Assembly: GCA_013397695.1 (NCBI GenBank)
Contig: VYZI01000351.1
Span: forward strand, 251,057 to 315,056
Reading direction: 5' to 3'
DNA length: 64,000 bases
From: Centropus unirufus
Lineage: Eukaryota; Chordata; Aves; Cuculiformes; Centropidae
This document shows, in pieces, positions 50,711 through 63,841 of this stretch. The notes beneath the pieces are model-generated. The model had not been told where the DNA came from. It saw only the letters and a program-made list of their open reading frames with translations, and did not search any database. The translations under genes were made by a program, and so were the position numbers. The stretch's first letter is position 1, and every line of letters begins with the position of its first letter.

Positions 50711-52790
50711 GTGCCATTTTCCAAGTACGTGAGCCTATTTACACGTGTACATGATATTTAGACATGGATGTTTTATTTCCTGCTAAAGCAGCTCTGTCTA
50801 AAATACCTCTCAATGGATTGAAGCTTTCTCATGTGAATATCCATCAAACACAGCCCTACTACCACCACAGAGGGATAAAAACCACTTTGAATTGCACCCG
50901 GCTCATATCTTGAGGCTTAATTCTGCCATTTGAGAGCCCTTACGATACGTGAGGCTTGAGCCCATGCACTTGCCCTCGGTGCATTCACCTGCAGAGCCCT
51001 GGTATTTAGCATCTGCTGGTCCCTTATGGAATTGCTACAGTTTTGATGAACGGCCAAGCAGAGCTCTTTTATTACATTGCAGAGAATAGAATGCGAGAGT
51101 GCTACAAAACATTACAATAATCCAAGAACCTCCAGTACTGCGTGTGACTGGGGAAAAGCAGGGCAGGAGGGGGTTCACAGCAATTGACAGATGAGAAGAT
51201 TCACTGTTTAATTTTCTTGCTTAAAAGGAACGACCACGTGAAGTAGATTTAAACCAATAATTTCTAATTAGAAACAATCATGTTTATAGAAAAAGTCCAA
51301 TAACAAAAGTGTTAGAGAAATATATCTTAACTTAGAATTATCATTGCCAGAATAGAACAGGGAATATTGCCCCCTGAAGGGCAGTTATTGTGTATCCCCT
51401 AAATTTAGTTATCTGGTATTAATAATTAAGCTCGGACTTGGCTATGTGACACTATAGATCATCATTAGCCTCCTGTACAGTGTAGAAATAATGGGACTTA
51501 AGTGGAATTGGACAAAATTCCCCTGATCTTTCCCCAGCCCATGTAACCTCAGACTCAATTTCCATTTGCTTTTGAAAAGTCACTTTCCAGCTCCTTTTCT
51601 CTGAAAGCTGCACTGCAAAGTGCAAAGCAACACAAAGCAATTGTTGAGGCTGAAAGCAAAAGGCAGCTGGGCCCCACCTCTGGGATGGGACACTGTGACC
51701 TACAGCACTGCCTTCACCCTCAGCAGCTCTAAGTCCGAGGAATGTCACCAAAGTTACTGACTAAAACTTCATCAGATGAAAATCGGTTAAAATATTCTGG
51801 CACTTGTCTTAAAGAGTAGCTTCACTAACCCAGCTTGACCTTCAGAGCAGCAGCCATGCCAATGGCAGTGTGATAAATGTCCAGCGAATGGGAAAGGGAT
51901 ACCTCAAACACTCATTTTGCAGTCTACCACAGTGTCACTTCCAGTGCTTTTAGGAGAGACTGGGAGCCGTTTATCAGGGTTTTAGATAAGGTCAGGAAGG
52001 TGGGATAGGTTGGGTGTCATCAAAATTTCATTTCCCTTTTTCGTGTTCTGCTTCAAGTCCAGAATTTGGATTTATCAGGTTCGCTAAGTCTCAGTCCTTC
52101 TTTCTGTTAAGATGCTCCAAATCCAGAGAGGAAAGCAGATAGGGAATAGAGGGGAATAAAAGGAATAGGTCAGCAGTTCCCTGGCTAATCCCACTGAACT
52201 GTGTGGGATTCGTGAGAAATGAGCTAAAAGCCCTTGTTGCTGTCACCTTTACATTCCTATATCTTTCTACATCAGTCTCTGATAGATACTGGAAGAACCT
52301 CAGTCTGATTCTTGTACTTAACTTCTTGTTCTGAGCAGGACTTGCTCAGAATTGGACCCTCAAGGGAATTCTTGGGGGCCAGTGTGAGGATTCCAGTGCT
52401 CTGTGCAATTACACCAAGGGTCATGGTAATTCCTAGTAAGTCTCCACAATGGAGTCTCCTGCCTGTAAATGACTCTCAAGGCTCTAAATTTTCACTCCTT
52501 TTCAAGACCTACGGCACCTATCTGAGGCTTCTCAGCTTTAGTGCAATCAAGAAAGCTGATCACCTTTACAGTATTCTGTTCCTTTGGAAATGTGTTTTAT
52601 TCCCAAGGAATGTGCTTCTTTAAGAAGAAGATGAAAAAAGCTGTCATTAGTAGAAAGTTAGGAAAAAAACTTGGTTTATGTTTTATGTCAGGCTTTTTTA
52701 TGTCTGCAAATTCTCCCTTTCCTTGAATTTGGCCAGACTGAAGCAGAGACACACAGGTGCTCAGGGACTGATGCAACAGTGCCAGCGTCT
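50711..52790. other. Intron 2 sequence without recognised features
   Basis: No exon, RNA gene or identifiable transposon is seen. Open frames (99 codons minus at 51,452; 103 codons plus at 52,312) lack recognisable features. Confidence 0.5.
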
Positions 52791-52852
52791 GAATCATAGA
52801 ATCATAGAGTCACCAGGTTGGAGAAGACCTTTGAGATCATCACGTCCAACCA
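52791..52852 (-). mobile_element. Short CR1 3' terminus, antisense
   Basis: About 60 bp: 'gaatcatagaatcatagagt', then 'caccaggttggagaagac', then 'tttgagatcatcacgtccaa'. This is a severely 5'-truncated CR1 of the caccaggttgg type. Confidence 0.92.
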
Positions 52853-55420
52853 CGCTGGCATTGGAGAAGATGCCTCATGGGGAAGCAGCTACATTAAAAG
52901 CTTTGGAAGCAACCCTCATTGCGCATAGCCGTAGCCAGGCTGGGCTTCTGCCAGGCCTGCACACAAGATCACAAGGACTATGTCAGCTCAGACCGATTTC
53001 TGTATATATCCCAAAATGATATTATGGTTGGACAGGGATAGGACCACTGCCTATGGTTGATGGGCCACAGAGAATGCAAGTCCCCCTACTTTAAAAGGAG
53101 AAAAATCCAGTGGATGAGCAGTTGCTTCCCCTCCAATGAATATTTAGCTGTCCCCTTGCCTCACCACTGGATTCATCAACCTATGTTCTATTAAATTATG
53201 CCACCTAAGCGATAATATCCCCTGTGCTCCCTGCAGGTCATCAGTCACTGATTAGCTCCAAGACTGCAGCCAGGGACAGTCTGTTTGACTGGCCACTCCC
53301 TACCCTTCTGTAGCCCACATAAGAAAAAGCGTAACAAAAGCTGAGCCTAATAAACACCTTAGAACAGGAACTCTCTGCTTAAAAATGGGCTGATTAACCT
53401 GCTGCTCCTTCTGTGCCCTTAAGCTGAAGGTGAAATTTAAACCATTAAAGTGAATTTCCTCCAACACAGCTCGTGGCTTTAACCAATAGAATCCAATGTG
53501 GTATTCCTGGCTCTCTCTGCTCTTTCAAATGAGCGGCACATATGTTATATAAGATTAAATCACCAGCTCTTAGCGAGGCACAGTGTGGTATCTAAGCACA
53601 GTGTATGAAAGATAAGGTGAAAACCTAGAGATAATTCTGTAATGGAAGCTTCAGTGCAAACAGTGTGCACACCAAAATAGCAATGACCAAGAAAGGACAA
53701 GCCGTGTTGTCAGAATTTTAATAGTAAAAGAAATATACAGGAATATTGTAGATCTTTTGTTATAATTTTGAATCAGAGTCGTTTTTGTAACCTCAAGGAA
53801 ATGCACAGTGCTTTAATTTACATAAAAGACCAAAAGTTTCCAAATAAAAGGGTTCTTAGAAAACCCAATGCAGTGATAGTGCTAGGTTTGTCAAAGCAGC
53901 AGCACGTCAGAGGTGCTCACATAGGGTAGTGAAGAACAGACAGACAAAGACGTGGCCCTTTGGGGAGAAACACTGAAAGCTGCTACTTCTTCACTTCTTT
54001 ACACTAGTTGAATAAATCAGATTTTCTTCATCAATTTCTTCTCCCTACTTTCCTCCATTTTCTTTTTCTTTCGGTTAGTGAAGGCATTTGAAACAATTTA
54101 ACTTCTAAAGCAGGTCAAATAATACCCGCACTACTGAGTTAATCCCCAAGCATGACGTGACTGAGCCTGTGTGTCTTGCCTTCAAATGATCTATATGGCC
54201 TCTGTACACTCTCCTCATTGCGAAGAAGTTCTGGAGATGAGTATTCTGGAAGCTTGTGGCTCACATATTCAATGTATCATTCAAGAAAATGTAGCTATAA
54301 TTGTGGTTCATAAAGGAAGTCTGTTCTGCCATTAGACAAGAAACCAGAACTGTTTCTAAAAGGGTGTCCTGTTTTGCTGCCACTTCAAATTCACACTTAA
54401 CTCATTCCAAGAGTGTGAGAGAGCTGGGAAGCATCCTGTGAAGGATATTACAAGAGGTTAGGAAGTCTCTTCATGATAGATTAGAGATCCTTTTCATACA
54501 AATATCAATCAGACAATCAGCAAACACTTTAAAGGCTTGCACAGAGGTGGCTGAGCTTGGGCTGGCCCCATGGATCTCATTGCTTGTAAAGAGCAACTTT
54601 TTCTTTTGTATAATAACTGCTATTATGATTCTTTTCCTTTCAAGACTTTCACCCTTTAATGAGAGGATAAGTGGGCAAAAGCTCGCTCCTCTGTGTGCTG
54701 TAGGCACAGACAGGTGTGTTTGTAAAGGCCTGTGTAAGGAAGTGGGTGAGAAAGGGAAAAGGGAAAGTGCATAGAGTGGAAGAGGAGACAGCCTGGGGAC
54801 ATTAACTCTGCAGATCCCAGCACACAACCAAATTTTAGGGGAGAACACTAGAGAAATGGGGGGATAAAGCCTTTCCAAGACAGGAACTGTAGCTGCACAT
54901 CAGTTTTACTGTTATTGCTGAGCTCCCAGCCCCAGAGAAGGAGTGGTTTGTGCATTTACTGATCCTATAAACCATCTCCCTTGCAGATGTGAAGTTCCCC
55001 AGGAGCACTCCTTGAGGGTGGGGCAGGTTTTTGTCCGTGTAGGATTTGTTTCCCCCCTGATGCCTGATTCCTGCAGCAGTTCTACAATACAAAAGCAAAG
55101 GAGCAGGTAGAGTGGGTCCAAGCAGGAATAATCACTTTGGGAAAGAACATAATTGTTGGTCAGAAAATGATTAGGGCTCCTTTGTAAAGTCTGAGCAAGT
55201 AGCACGAGCAGGCGCGACAGTGGTTTAGCCTTTGAAGTGTGCTGGTGTGCAGCTGGAGGGAGAACCCTAACAGCAAATGTCACCCTTTTGATCAGCTGAG
55301 AAATACAGCTGTGGTATTGCCCCAGATGTGCACGGAGTGGCCACTGGAACGTCCTGAAGCCTTTCCCTACTTGGATAAATGCAGCAGAAATAGGTAGAAC
55401 TGAAACACTTGACTGAATAA
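52853..55420. other. Intron 2 sequence without recognised features
   Basis: No exon or identifiable transposon is seen. A pyrimidine-rich run lies at about 54,010-54,075. The 135-codon minus frame at 54,471-54,878 and the 123-codon minus frame at 54,912-55,283 have no recognisable motif. Confidence 0.5.
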
Positions 55421-55475
55421 TAGAATCATAGAACCATAGAATGACAGAATGGTTTGGGCTGGAAGGTTCCTTCCA
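55421..55475 (-). mobile_element. Short CR1 3' terminus, antisense
   Basis: 'tagaatcatagaaccataga' is followed by 'atgacagaatggtttgggct' and 'ggaaggttcctt'. Three or four copies of the terminal octamer are followed by only about 25 bp of CR1 body before unrelated sequence. It is a very short insertion of the gtttgggctggaagg type. Confidence 0.9.
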
Positions 55476-58400
55476 AACTTTCAGCAGCTTTCACCAGTCA
55501 CTGCAATTCACAGCATCAACCTGGAAGAAAGTTTTGCGGTGCAAGGGATCCCCATGCAATACCCTGACCTGGGGCTGTGCACAGCCTATTGAAATCCTTG
55601 ACAATGGCCACAGCCCGCTCTGCCATGAGTCATGTCTTTATTTCTGTTTACTTTAGCATTGTCTGAGTTGCCACAGGGAGTTAGAGGTGATAGCAGTTAA
55701 TGCAGGACTTCCAGGCTGTGGGAGATAACCCCTCACTGCTCAGCTCTGTGCACAAGGCGTACTTCACCTTGTATTGCCAGGCAGGAGAGGGGTGGGGAAT
55801 TGTTTTTCCAAGACAGCAGGGTTAGCAAGACAGCAATTAAATGCTCTTGGATGGTGGAGCCTTTCAAACAAGCGCCTTTGAAAAGCATTTCTGGACAGTC
55901 CGGGTGATGTCACAGTGACACTGAAGGACAGATACATTGCCCAGATTGAGGGATCGGTCTTACAGCAGCTCCATGACTGCTCTCCTGTTTCTCCTTATCC
56001 ATGGAGCTTTGTCCTGGCTCATGCTGGGAATGCAGGTGTGGTGGAAAGGTAGAGGTGGTCAGGACAACGTGGTCCCCCAGCACAGCTTTACATCGCACCT
56101 CGCTGTCCCACACGCACAGCATGCGTGTCCCAGCATCACCTCAGGCAGCTGCCACTGCCCAGCCACAGCCTGCTGGATCCAACCCTGGCTTTGTTTATGA
56201 GGAATCACAGTGCCATCTGCATCCCAGGAAATGGTCCCAAGTGCTCAGTAGATGTTGGCTTTATCATCAACTGGACTCCATTCTGATAGCTACTTTTCTG
56301 ATTAAATGTGGCCATCTTCATGTCTTGAGGCTTATAAACTTGAGTAGAGTCCTTTGTCTTCTCTTTTTCCATTACATGAACCAGAAACGCATCTCAGTGA
56401 GGTTGCATGAGAGGGGAGAGCCTGCTCTGCATTGCAGATTTGCTCTGGATGATGTTTGTGGGGCTCAGAAGTGATGCTGGTGGGATTTAAGCATTCCTAG
56501 CACCGCAAGTTAAAAACAGGCACCGCAGAGAGGGTGAGGAGACTGCAGGTGGGCAAGATGCAGCCGCTTTGAAATGGCCAGGTCCTGTCAATGGGTGTTC
56601 GATAGCGCCTTTCTCTCTCCCACCCCCACCCAAAGACTTACTGAGAAGATTTATTGAATGAGAGATTGCACATTACAATTCTGCAGCCGTTCCAGAACCC
56701 ACAGTGATATCCTCAGTGATATAGGGTAAATCCCTAGATTAGATTTGTAACAAAACCAACAGAATGCTCCTGCATTTTAAGTGCAAATCTCACCTAGGAC
56801 TTTATGGTTTGGTCTGCTACCCAGCCAAGTTATTTGTAATGTACAGCACATTTTTAATTATCCTACACAAATTCTTCTTTTACAGGGCCCAAGGGGGGTT
56901 AATGTAAAAACTGCCTTAAAGATTTGCTGTTCCGTGGCATACAGCAATTAATTTTATCTTAATCGACCAATTAGAGTTAATGGATGGATGAACCTATTTA
57001 AGAGGCACTGTCTGTTTTGCCAAGACCCCTCTTAAAGAGCTCATAAAAGGGCCCTTTCACTTGAATAATTGGCTGGATTAATTAGATGCTATCCTTCAAA
57101 GGCCTAGAGCAAGCAGATTTAGACCAGTCATCAGGGAACACCACCTTGTGGGGCTCTGTCTCACCCATGCTGCTCTAGCTCTATCAGGGTCACAGGGATG
57201 TCCTCAGCCTTCTCTCCAGGGATCACTACTGCTACTCATTAACTGAGATAAGGGCAGTTCCTTGGATCTGTGCTCAGTGGTCTCCATCCACCCCTTCTTA
57301 GCTGTCTCAAATTAAATACCTCTTCAGTCTCTTGGCAGTTTGTCCTTACGCTTTGACTACATTTCATGAATTTGGGTCACAAACTCAGGTTTTAACCTAC
57401 TACATCTCCCTGGTGGGTCCCTGGGCAGGTGGACCTATGCAAGAGTAGCTAGTTTGGTGTTTCTGATGAAAGTTTCTCAGTGAGGCTTGTTGGCCCTCTT
57501 ACATCTCAGGTAGCAGAGTGCATTCGTGGATCTGAGAGTTGGCTCGGAAAGGTCTCGTCCGTACAACACGTGCCTTCAGAAGTAATGGACTGCATACAGT
57601 ACATCTTTGAAGTCAAATTTCTGGTCCTTAAATAGATAAGGACAATAGGTGAGCTAAAACAGAGCACCTTAACATCTTTCCCTAAAACTTTCTGCTTTCA
57701 TATTGCTGGCTTAAAAAAATCCAGACAATGGCAGTGAAATAAAAGTGCCTCACAGTGCATACACTGGGGCAAAGAACCACAGGGACAAATGTAAGATGCC
57801 AAAGATGTTAAAGCATATCTTAAACTCTGATGGACAAACCATTATCGTGCCATTTGATTGTGGTTCTAAGGGAAAACATTGCTTCAGAGATTCCAAAAGA
57901 AATAAAATACATGTGCCTAACTGAAAAGTCCAAGGAAAAAACCCCAAAATACAGGAATTCTGTAGTTCCCAACATCTTCTCTGATTGTTTTATTTGCAGG
58001 TTAAAAGAGAGCAGATACTGAAGTGAAGGAATTAAACCATACTTTTGAATCGCAGAATTAAGATGGTTTTGATTTTCCAGAATTATTGGGGGTGGGAGGC
58101 AGAATTAATTAATAGATGAATCCCAGGCAAATGTCACAAATCTACACGACTTTTAATCATGCCAAGCCTGATTGTTCAACTGGAAAAGCCTCAGCCAAGT
58201 AAAACCGCCGCCAGTTCTAATTTTAATCTGGGAACTGAATCCCAGAGGAGACAGAGGAGAGGCACTGAGCACTTTCACTCAGCCCTAGGTCTTTGCAGTT
58301 AAGCTCTTTGTCTCTCATTCTGGAAATATTCTCCTTTACCACCTGAGCGAATCCCTGAAATGAAAGAAAATTCAGTTCACTCGATGTTTCCTGCAAACAT

Positions 58401-61400
58401 CAAGAAAGAAAAGCCAGCTACAAGGTCTTGGTTAGTTCAGAATTCCAGGAGCTCTGTTTGTTTTCTCGGTGAGGCTGCAGGGTAGTTGAGTCTCAAGTCT
58501 GATATGTACTTTCAAGTCCAAAAGGAATCCCTGCTGGAAGGACAGCCATGAAGATAAGAGGTTTCTTAGTAGTGTCAGTTCCTTTCATATGTCCTCAGAT
58601 CTCTCTGAAAACTGATAGGAAAAGCTGCCAAACCTCCCTGCCCATCTGATAGGGAGGTATTTATGCACGCCCAGCTTGCAGGAGCTCAGGAACCTTAATA
58701 CCCAAGGGAGTGGGCACTGCTTTGTGTAGGGCCGGTCCTTGTAGCTGTGAGAGAAGAGTTTGGACACAGCCTCCCTCTTGCTGCCTGAGGTCACTGAACC
58801 TCACAACACCCGTGCTACAGAGCATGATGACAGCGAAGCACAATGACAATGGTGCAGGAAAAAGAAAACTGCACTTTCCTAGCCATGATGACCAAAATGA
58901 CAAGACAAGCGTACACTGGCCTGAGAGCAGCAAGAGAGCTCAGTTTGCAGCTTGCGTTTGAAGAGATCTGCTATCTAAAACTTCCCGGCCCTTTCCTAGT
59001 AGCAAATCCATGTCAGGGATCTTAGCGTGAAGACACATTTAGCACAGACTCCCACCACTTCAGAAAGTCTCTGTGGGAGAGATTTAGATTATAGCTGACC
59101 AGCTATGAACATGGCCCTCCAGAGTGAAGGACACGAGGAAGGTTGGATAATGTGTACAGATCCCTCTGTGGCTTTAGCAACACAAATAGCTGGAGCAATG
59201 CTGACAGCAGTAAGGAAGGAGTTTGTTAAGAGTGGACTCCAGTCCACTCTTTGTTAAGAGTTTTACTCCAGTCAAAAATACTTTCTTATCTGTGTTTGGG
59301 TTTTTTTTTTAACAGGGAGTATTACTATTGTCATCTAAGCAGGTTTCCTTCTGATTCTGCCTTCGCTCCATTTCCCCCTGGGTTGTTCCTAGCCCTGGCT
59401 GTGTGGTGTTGATAAAGCAGCTGATCCTGCTGGTACAGGGGAATGACAACTGCCCTCCCATCTCTAGAGTCCTGTGGGGCAGCCTGGTGTTCATTATGTT
59501 GAACTTACTGTGAGTGTTTTCCATGGAAAGTACAGAATAATGAACTGGCAACAAAGTGAAAATAGAACATAAAGACTCTGGTTCCAAGTTTGAGTGACTG
59601 GGTTACACTGCCAAAAATAAACAAAGAAAGAATAATCAGGAACATAGCCCTGCTCTCCGATCTGTGCCGTGTCATCAGCCAGTTTCTTCTTGTGGTATCT
59701 ATCATTTTACTCCAACTGGATCCAGAACTCAGAGTCGGAAAAACATTGGTAAATGGGTCATAGTCAAAAAAGTGACTTTATAAACGGAATCTGGATAAAA
59801 AAGCGGTAACTCTGCCAAATGCTCATTTGGGTGCATTGGTAACTGCTGTCAGTTTGTACCTCTAAGGATCCGAACAGCTGGTTATGATTTGACTGCCCTG
59901 ATAATCCAGGCTCCAGCCTGAAAGCAGAGCGAGGTGAAACTGTGTGAACAAAGTATCTGCTTTGACAAAGTGTAAGGAAAACTCCTGCCCGTTGTACCCT
60001 TCGACTTCCAAAACCCAGCCTCTGCCTTTCCCAGTCTCGTTTTCATCCCAGGTCACTTTGAATCAGTCAGCACTGGGAGCTGGATTTGGAGTTTCTCACA
60101 GCCCAGTGCCTAAACACCAGGCACGAGGAGAAACACCCACAGGCTTTTTGTCTCAGGGCAACTGAAAATAGACACAGTTCTGCTTAATTTCTAAAACATT
60201 TTAAATAATTTATTTTCAGTTTTCTGAGGCTAAAAAAAAATTTCTAAGCTTCAGATGGTGCAGCAGATAGGACACAGTGGTGTGTGTACACCCACCATGG
60301 CCTTGTGCAGCCCACATTAAAGCCCAGACTATGGTGCTAGAACAATTGTAGCTGAACTCTTCCACTACTGCCTAGGGCCATCATCCTCCTTGACCTTCAC
60401 CTGTACCCTTCCTCTGCTTGTTTGACCCCATTCAGACAGCTAAATGGGCAAAACCTATCTGCTTTTCTGGGGCTGAGCCAGTTCCAGGCTGGGGACCCGG
60501 GCCCCGCGCACTGGTGTTACTGGTGAAGTGGTGATGGAGGCACAGGCTGACGCTCCACATTCCAGCTGTGCTGCCAGATCCCTGACTGGAATATACGCAT
60601 ACCAAGAGAAACAGCTTTTCTCCTGGAAAGCGAACTGATAAATGTGGAACAAATCTTAAGTTTGCCTGCACACAGAACGTTTTAGGACAGAGATAGAAGC
60701 AAGATTAAGCCACAGAAAACTCCCTGAGGAGGGCCAGCTCCTGTCTTTCTTATCCCTGCTTCAAGCTGTCCCAACTGGGCCATGGCCACATCATTACCCA
60801 AGCTCCTGGGCTGCCAGTTCTGATGCTGCTCACATCGCTGGCTGCTTCTGCTCCCCGCAACACACACAGCTGGGCTGCACCTTCCCCACTGCTCTGTTTG
60901 CCGAGTGCTTTGCCCAGCAAAGCCAATAAGGGCACCCCCTGAGGAATGGTGGCAAGGATCAGTGCCAGTTTAGCCCGCATGCAAGGTGTAAGCACAGGTC
61001 ATTTTTCTGAGGAGGACAGAGGAACATTCCCAGGCTCTCTTGAGGAATTAGGGAGGCTAAATAAGAAAACATGTTCCTTCACAGTTTATATACATTATTC
61101 CTCTTACTCCTGGGGCAGGAATTCTGTTATAGATTGTCTGCCAGGTGTTTGGGCTTGTTTTTTGCCTTAATACATGCAGCAGAAGAAAGTTATAGCTCCT
61201 GCTTAAAAGGATTCCTGGTATCTGTAACATACAAGCATTAAGGTTTCAAGCCTTGGGACTGTCTTTTTGTCCATATTCCAGTTCAGGTGCTGAAAAATGA
61301 AGACACAGGAGAGCTAAACATCCGATTTTAAGCAAGCTGCCTGCCATCTGAGGGCCATGAAAACCTCTCTTTCCACTTCCCATTAAAATCCGATGTCAAG

Positions 61401-63841
61401 CCTGCATCCAGATCAAAACAGACAGTACTTATTTTACCTTCTCACATTGCTTTAGCAACTTTGGATTTGGCTGTTTTGAGACAAATGCAGACTGTGAATT
61501 TTAGGGCTTGAATTTGAAAGGAATAGGCTGATAGGTTTACAGTCTTTATTCCTGAATATGTTAAATATCACTTTTCAACCCTGCCCAAATAAAAATCTTG
61601 GGTGCAAAATTAGTATTTGACCTTCATTGTATAAATCCATCTTATTGTGGCTTCTTTTTTCCCCATAAAGTTTACTTTTGGGTCCATAAGGTTACTTTGG
61701 AGAGTTATTAATAATTCAGAACCTTAAGCCTCAAGCCCCAGAAAGCCTGACAGTGCCCCACCAAATTATTGTTTTGATTCATCCTGAGTTGAAACCAGTC
61801 CTGTACACATGAATGCAATCCTGCACAGGAGATACTGCTGTGGTCTTTCTTTCTCTGAACAGCTGGTAGCCTCGTGGTTGGCTCATTCTGTCCCTGATTA
61901 TGAGAGGAAATCAGAGGGTTTTGCCCTGCTCAAATATCACAAATATAAATATGAGGTGCCTTCACTAAAGGTAGGGTAAATTCCTTCCAGTTTTACACTG
62001 TTGTGTCCAAAGTCAGACTGTCCCTGAGATGTCATTTTACAGAGAACAGGGCAAAAGTGCTGAGCGGTTTCACTGTCAAGGGCCATTTGTGCAGTGCCTA
62101 GGGGCACCTCAATAAGTCACTTGAAACCCATGTTGATAATTAGTGGATGTTCTCCTTGCTATGTTCTGCCCCTTGATGTGCAGTATGGAAAGTTTCAGCA
62201 CAAAGCAGATGTATGGCCTGACACATATGGGATGGAAAGGAAGCGCAGTTTCACAGCACAAAACAGACTTGTCGCTGCCAAGCATCATTTTGTGCCCCTC
62301 AATTCAGATTTCCAAGCATTGCAAGGATTCAGGAGAGCAAGAGGCCACCTGATGGGATACAGCAGGGCTGGGATTTAGCAAGAGAAAGACGAAAAAGAGA
62401 AGCGCAAGCTTGGCCAATGCCTTAGGAAAACCTCTGCTGGTGCTGTTGGATAGAAAAGTTCTTGGTGCTTTGGGAAGCAAATGATTTAATGAAAGTAAAA
62501 GCTCTGTGGTGGCTGCCATGCGATGTAAATAATGTGCTCAAAGGAGTCTATAAAGGGCAGAACTGCCTTTAATAACCCATTCTGTATTATCAGCCACCCC
62601 ATTGTACCTCCTGGCATGGTGGGGCGTTGGGCGCGGTGCGGCCGAGCCCTCATTGCCAGCTCCTCTCTGGGGAGGAAGTGTTCCCTGTTTACAGGAAATG
62701 CAGGACAAGGGCTAGAGGGCCAGGCTGAGCACAGGCTGAGGCCACCACAGCTCATGGCCTCACTGGAGAGCCCAGGAGAGCAGGGAGGGGCTGTGCCACT
62801 CATCTGAGGCCCAAGGACACCGTGGTTTGTGTTCAGGCATGTCCAGCTTTTACTGTTGCTTTGTTTTTCCTCGTGGTTCAAAGCCACAGGACCAAGGAGG
62901 GGAATGGTGCTTGCAGACGTCACACCCGAGCCTGAAACACAGATTGGCTGTGCAGGTTTGTGCAGGTGTCCCAAAGCATGAGCAGCCCATCCATCCCAGC
63001 ACATCTGAGACATGGCCAGGGAAACATCATTGTCAACTCACACTGCCCTAAGCTGGGACAGAGGACATTCCCTGAGAAGGAGCCCAGCCTCCTGTGTGCT
63101 CCTCACCTCCTGCACTCCCTTCCAGAACTCGACCTGCACCATCACCGTTGCTCTGCAAGCACCTCCAGGAGAAGTGGGTGAAGGTGGCAGAGCTTTGTCC
63201 CTAAAATTGTTCAGAACGGGGCGAAAGCCTTCAGCACCTGGCCAAAAATCCTCTTCCTTCTCCCATGTCCTCCCACACTAGAGCAAGAAAGAGCAAAATT
63301 CAAATGTAACTGTTTGTGGCACAAGGAATAACCCTTTCCTGGCCTTGGCAGCAAACTGCTTCTGCCTTGGAGTGCAAAATGCGACTATCCCTGGGTTTCC
63401 TTGCCCCGCCAGGCTATGTATGTTATTAACAGACATCGTGTCTTTCCTGCCCTTTTCAGACTCCAGCTGCAATATTTGCCTTGATGCTCTGCCATAACAG
63501 GGATAAACACGTGCTGCACTAATAGGCATTTCCTTCTGTTGGCTTTAAATGCATTTGGACTTTAATTTCCTTCAGTAATGAGCCTTCCTTTTGCAGAATG
63601 AATTAGAAAAATCATTTACAAATGGATACAAGAAAATAAATCAGGAGTTTTACTATAACAAGGTCATTCAGCACCCCACTGCCTCTCCCAATTACCATCA
63701 CGACATTGAGTTCATGTGATTGTAATTTTTTGCAATAAGGATGTCACTGTCTGAGAAAGAGCTGGAACCAATAACTGCTGGGCATGTGACTTGAAGTAGA
63801 GCCAGGGACAGGGTATGGCACGTAGATAAAACTTACAGTCA
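55476..63841. other. Intron 2 sequence; AT-rich candidate element and a palindrome
   Basis: No FGD5 exon is recognised. Notable features are the AT-rich, TAAT-dense patch at about 56,830-57,110, the palindrome and duplication at 59,222-59,273, a poly-T at about 59,300-59,312, and a GC-richer patch at about 62,600-62,830. Open frames of up to 175 codons (62,486-63,013 minus) show no recognisable family features. Confidence 0.5.
59222..59273. repeat. Tandem duplication containing a near-perfect 24-nt palindrome
   Basis: TTTGTTAAGAG...ACTCCAGTC occurs twice, starting at 59,222 and at 59,250 (28-bp offset). Between 59,228 and 59,251 the sequence AAGAGTGGACT-CC-AGTCCACTCTT forms an 11-bp perfect stem with a 2-nt centre. 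This looks like a local template-switch or duplication scar in intron 2. Confidence 0.85.

Noticed and set aside
50201..50761. 128- to 174-codon frames at the antisense CR1.
   Set aside because: They are translations of a decayed CR1 3' region on either strand, not host genes.
58905..58930. An A-Y-T tripeptide reminiscent of the residues expected at the start of the next FGD5 exon.
   Set aside because: No pyrimidine tract or acceptor precedes it in the right phase, and the following residues do not match. Judged chance.
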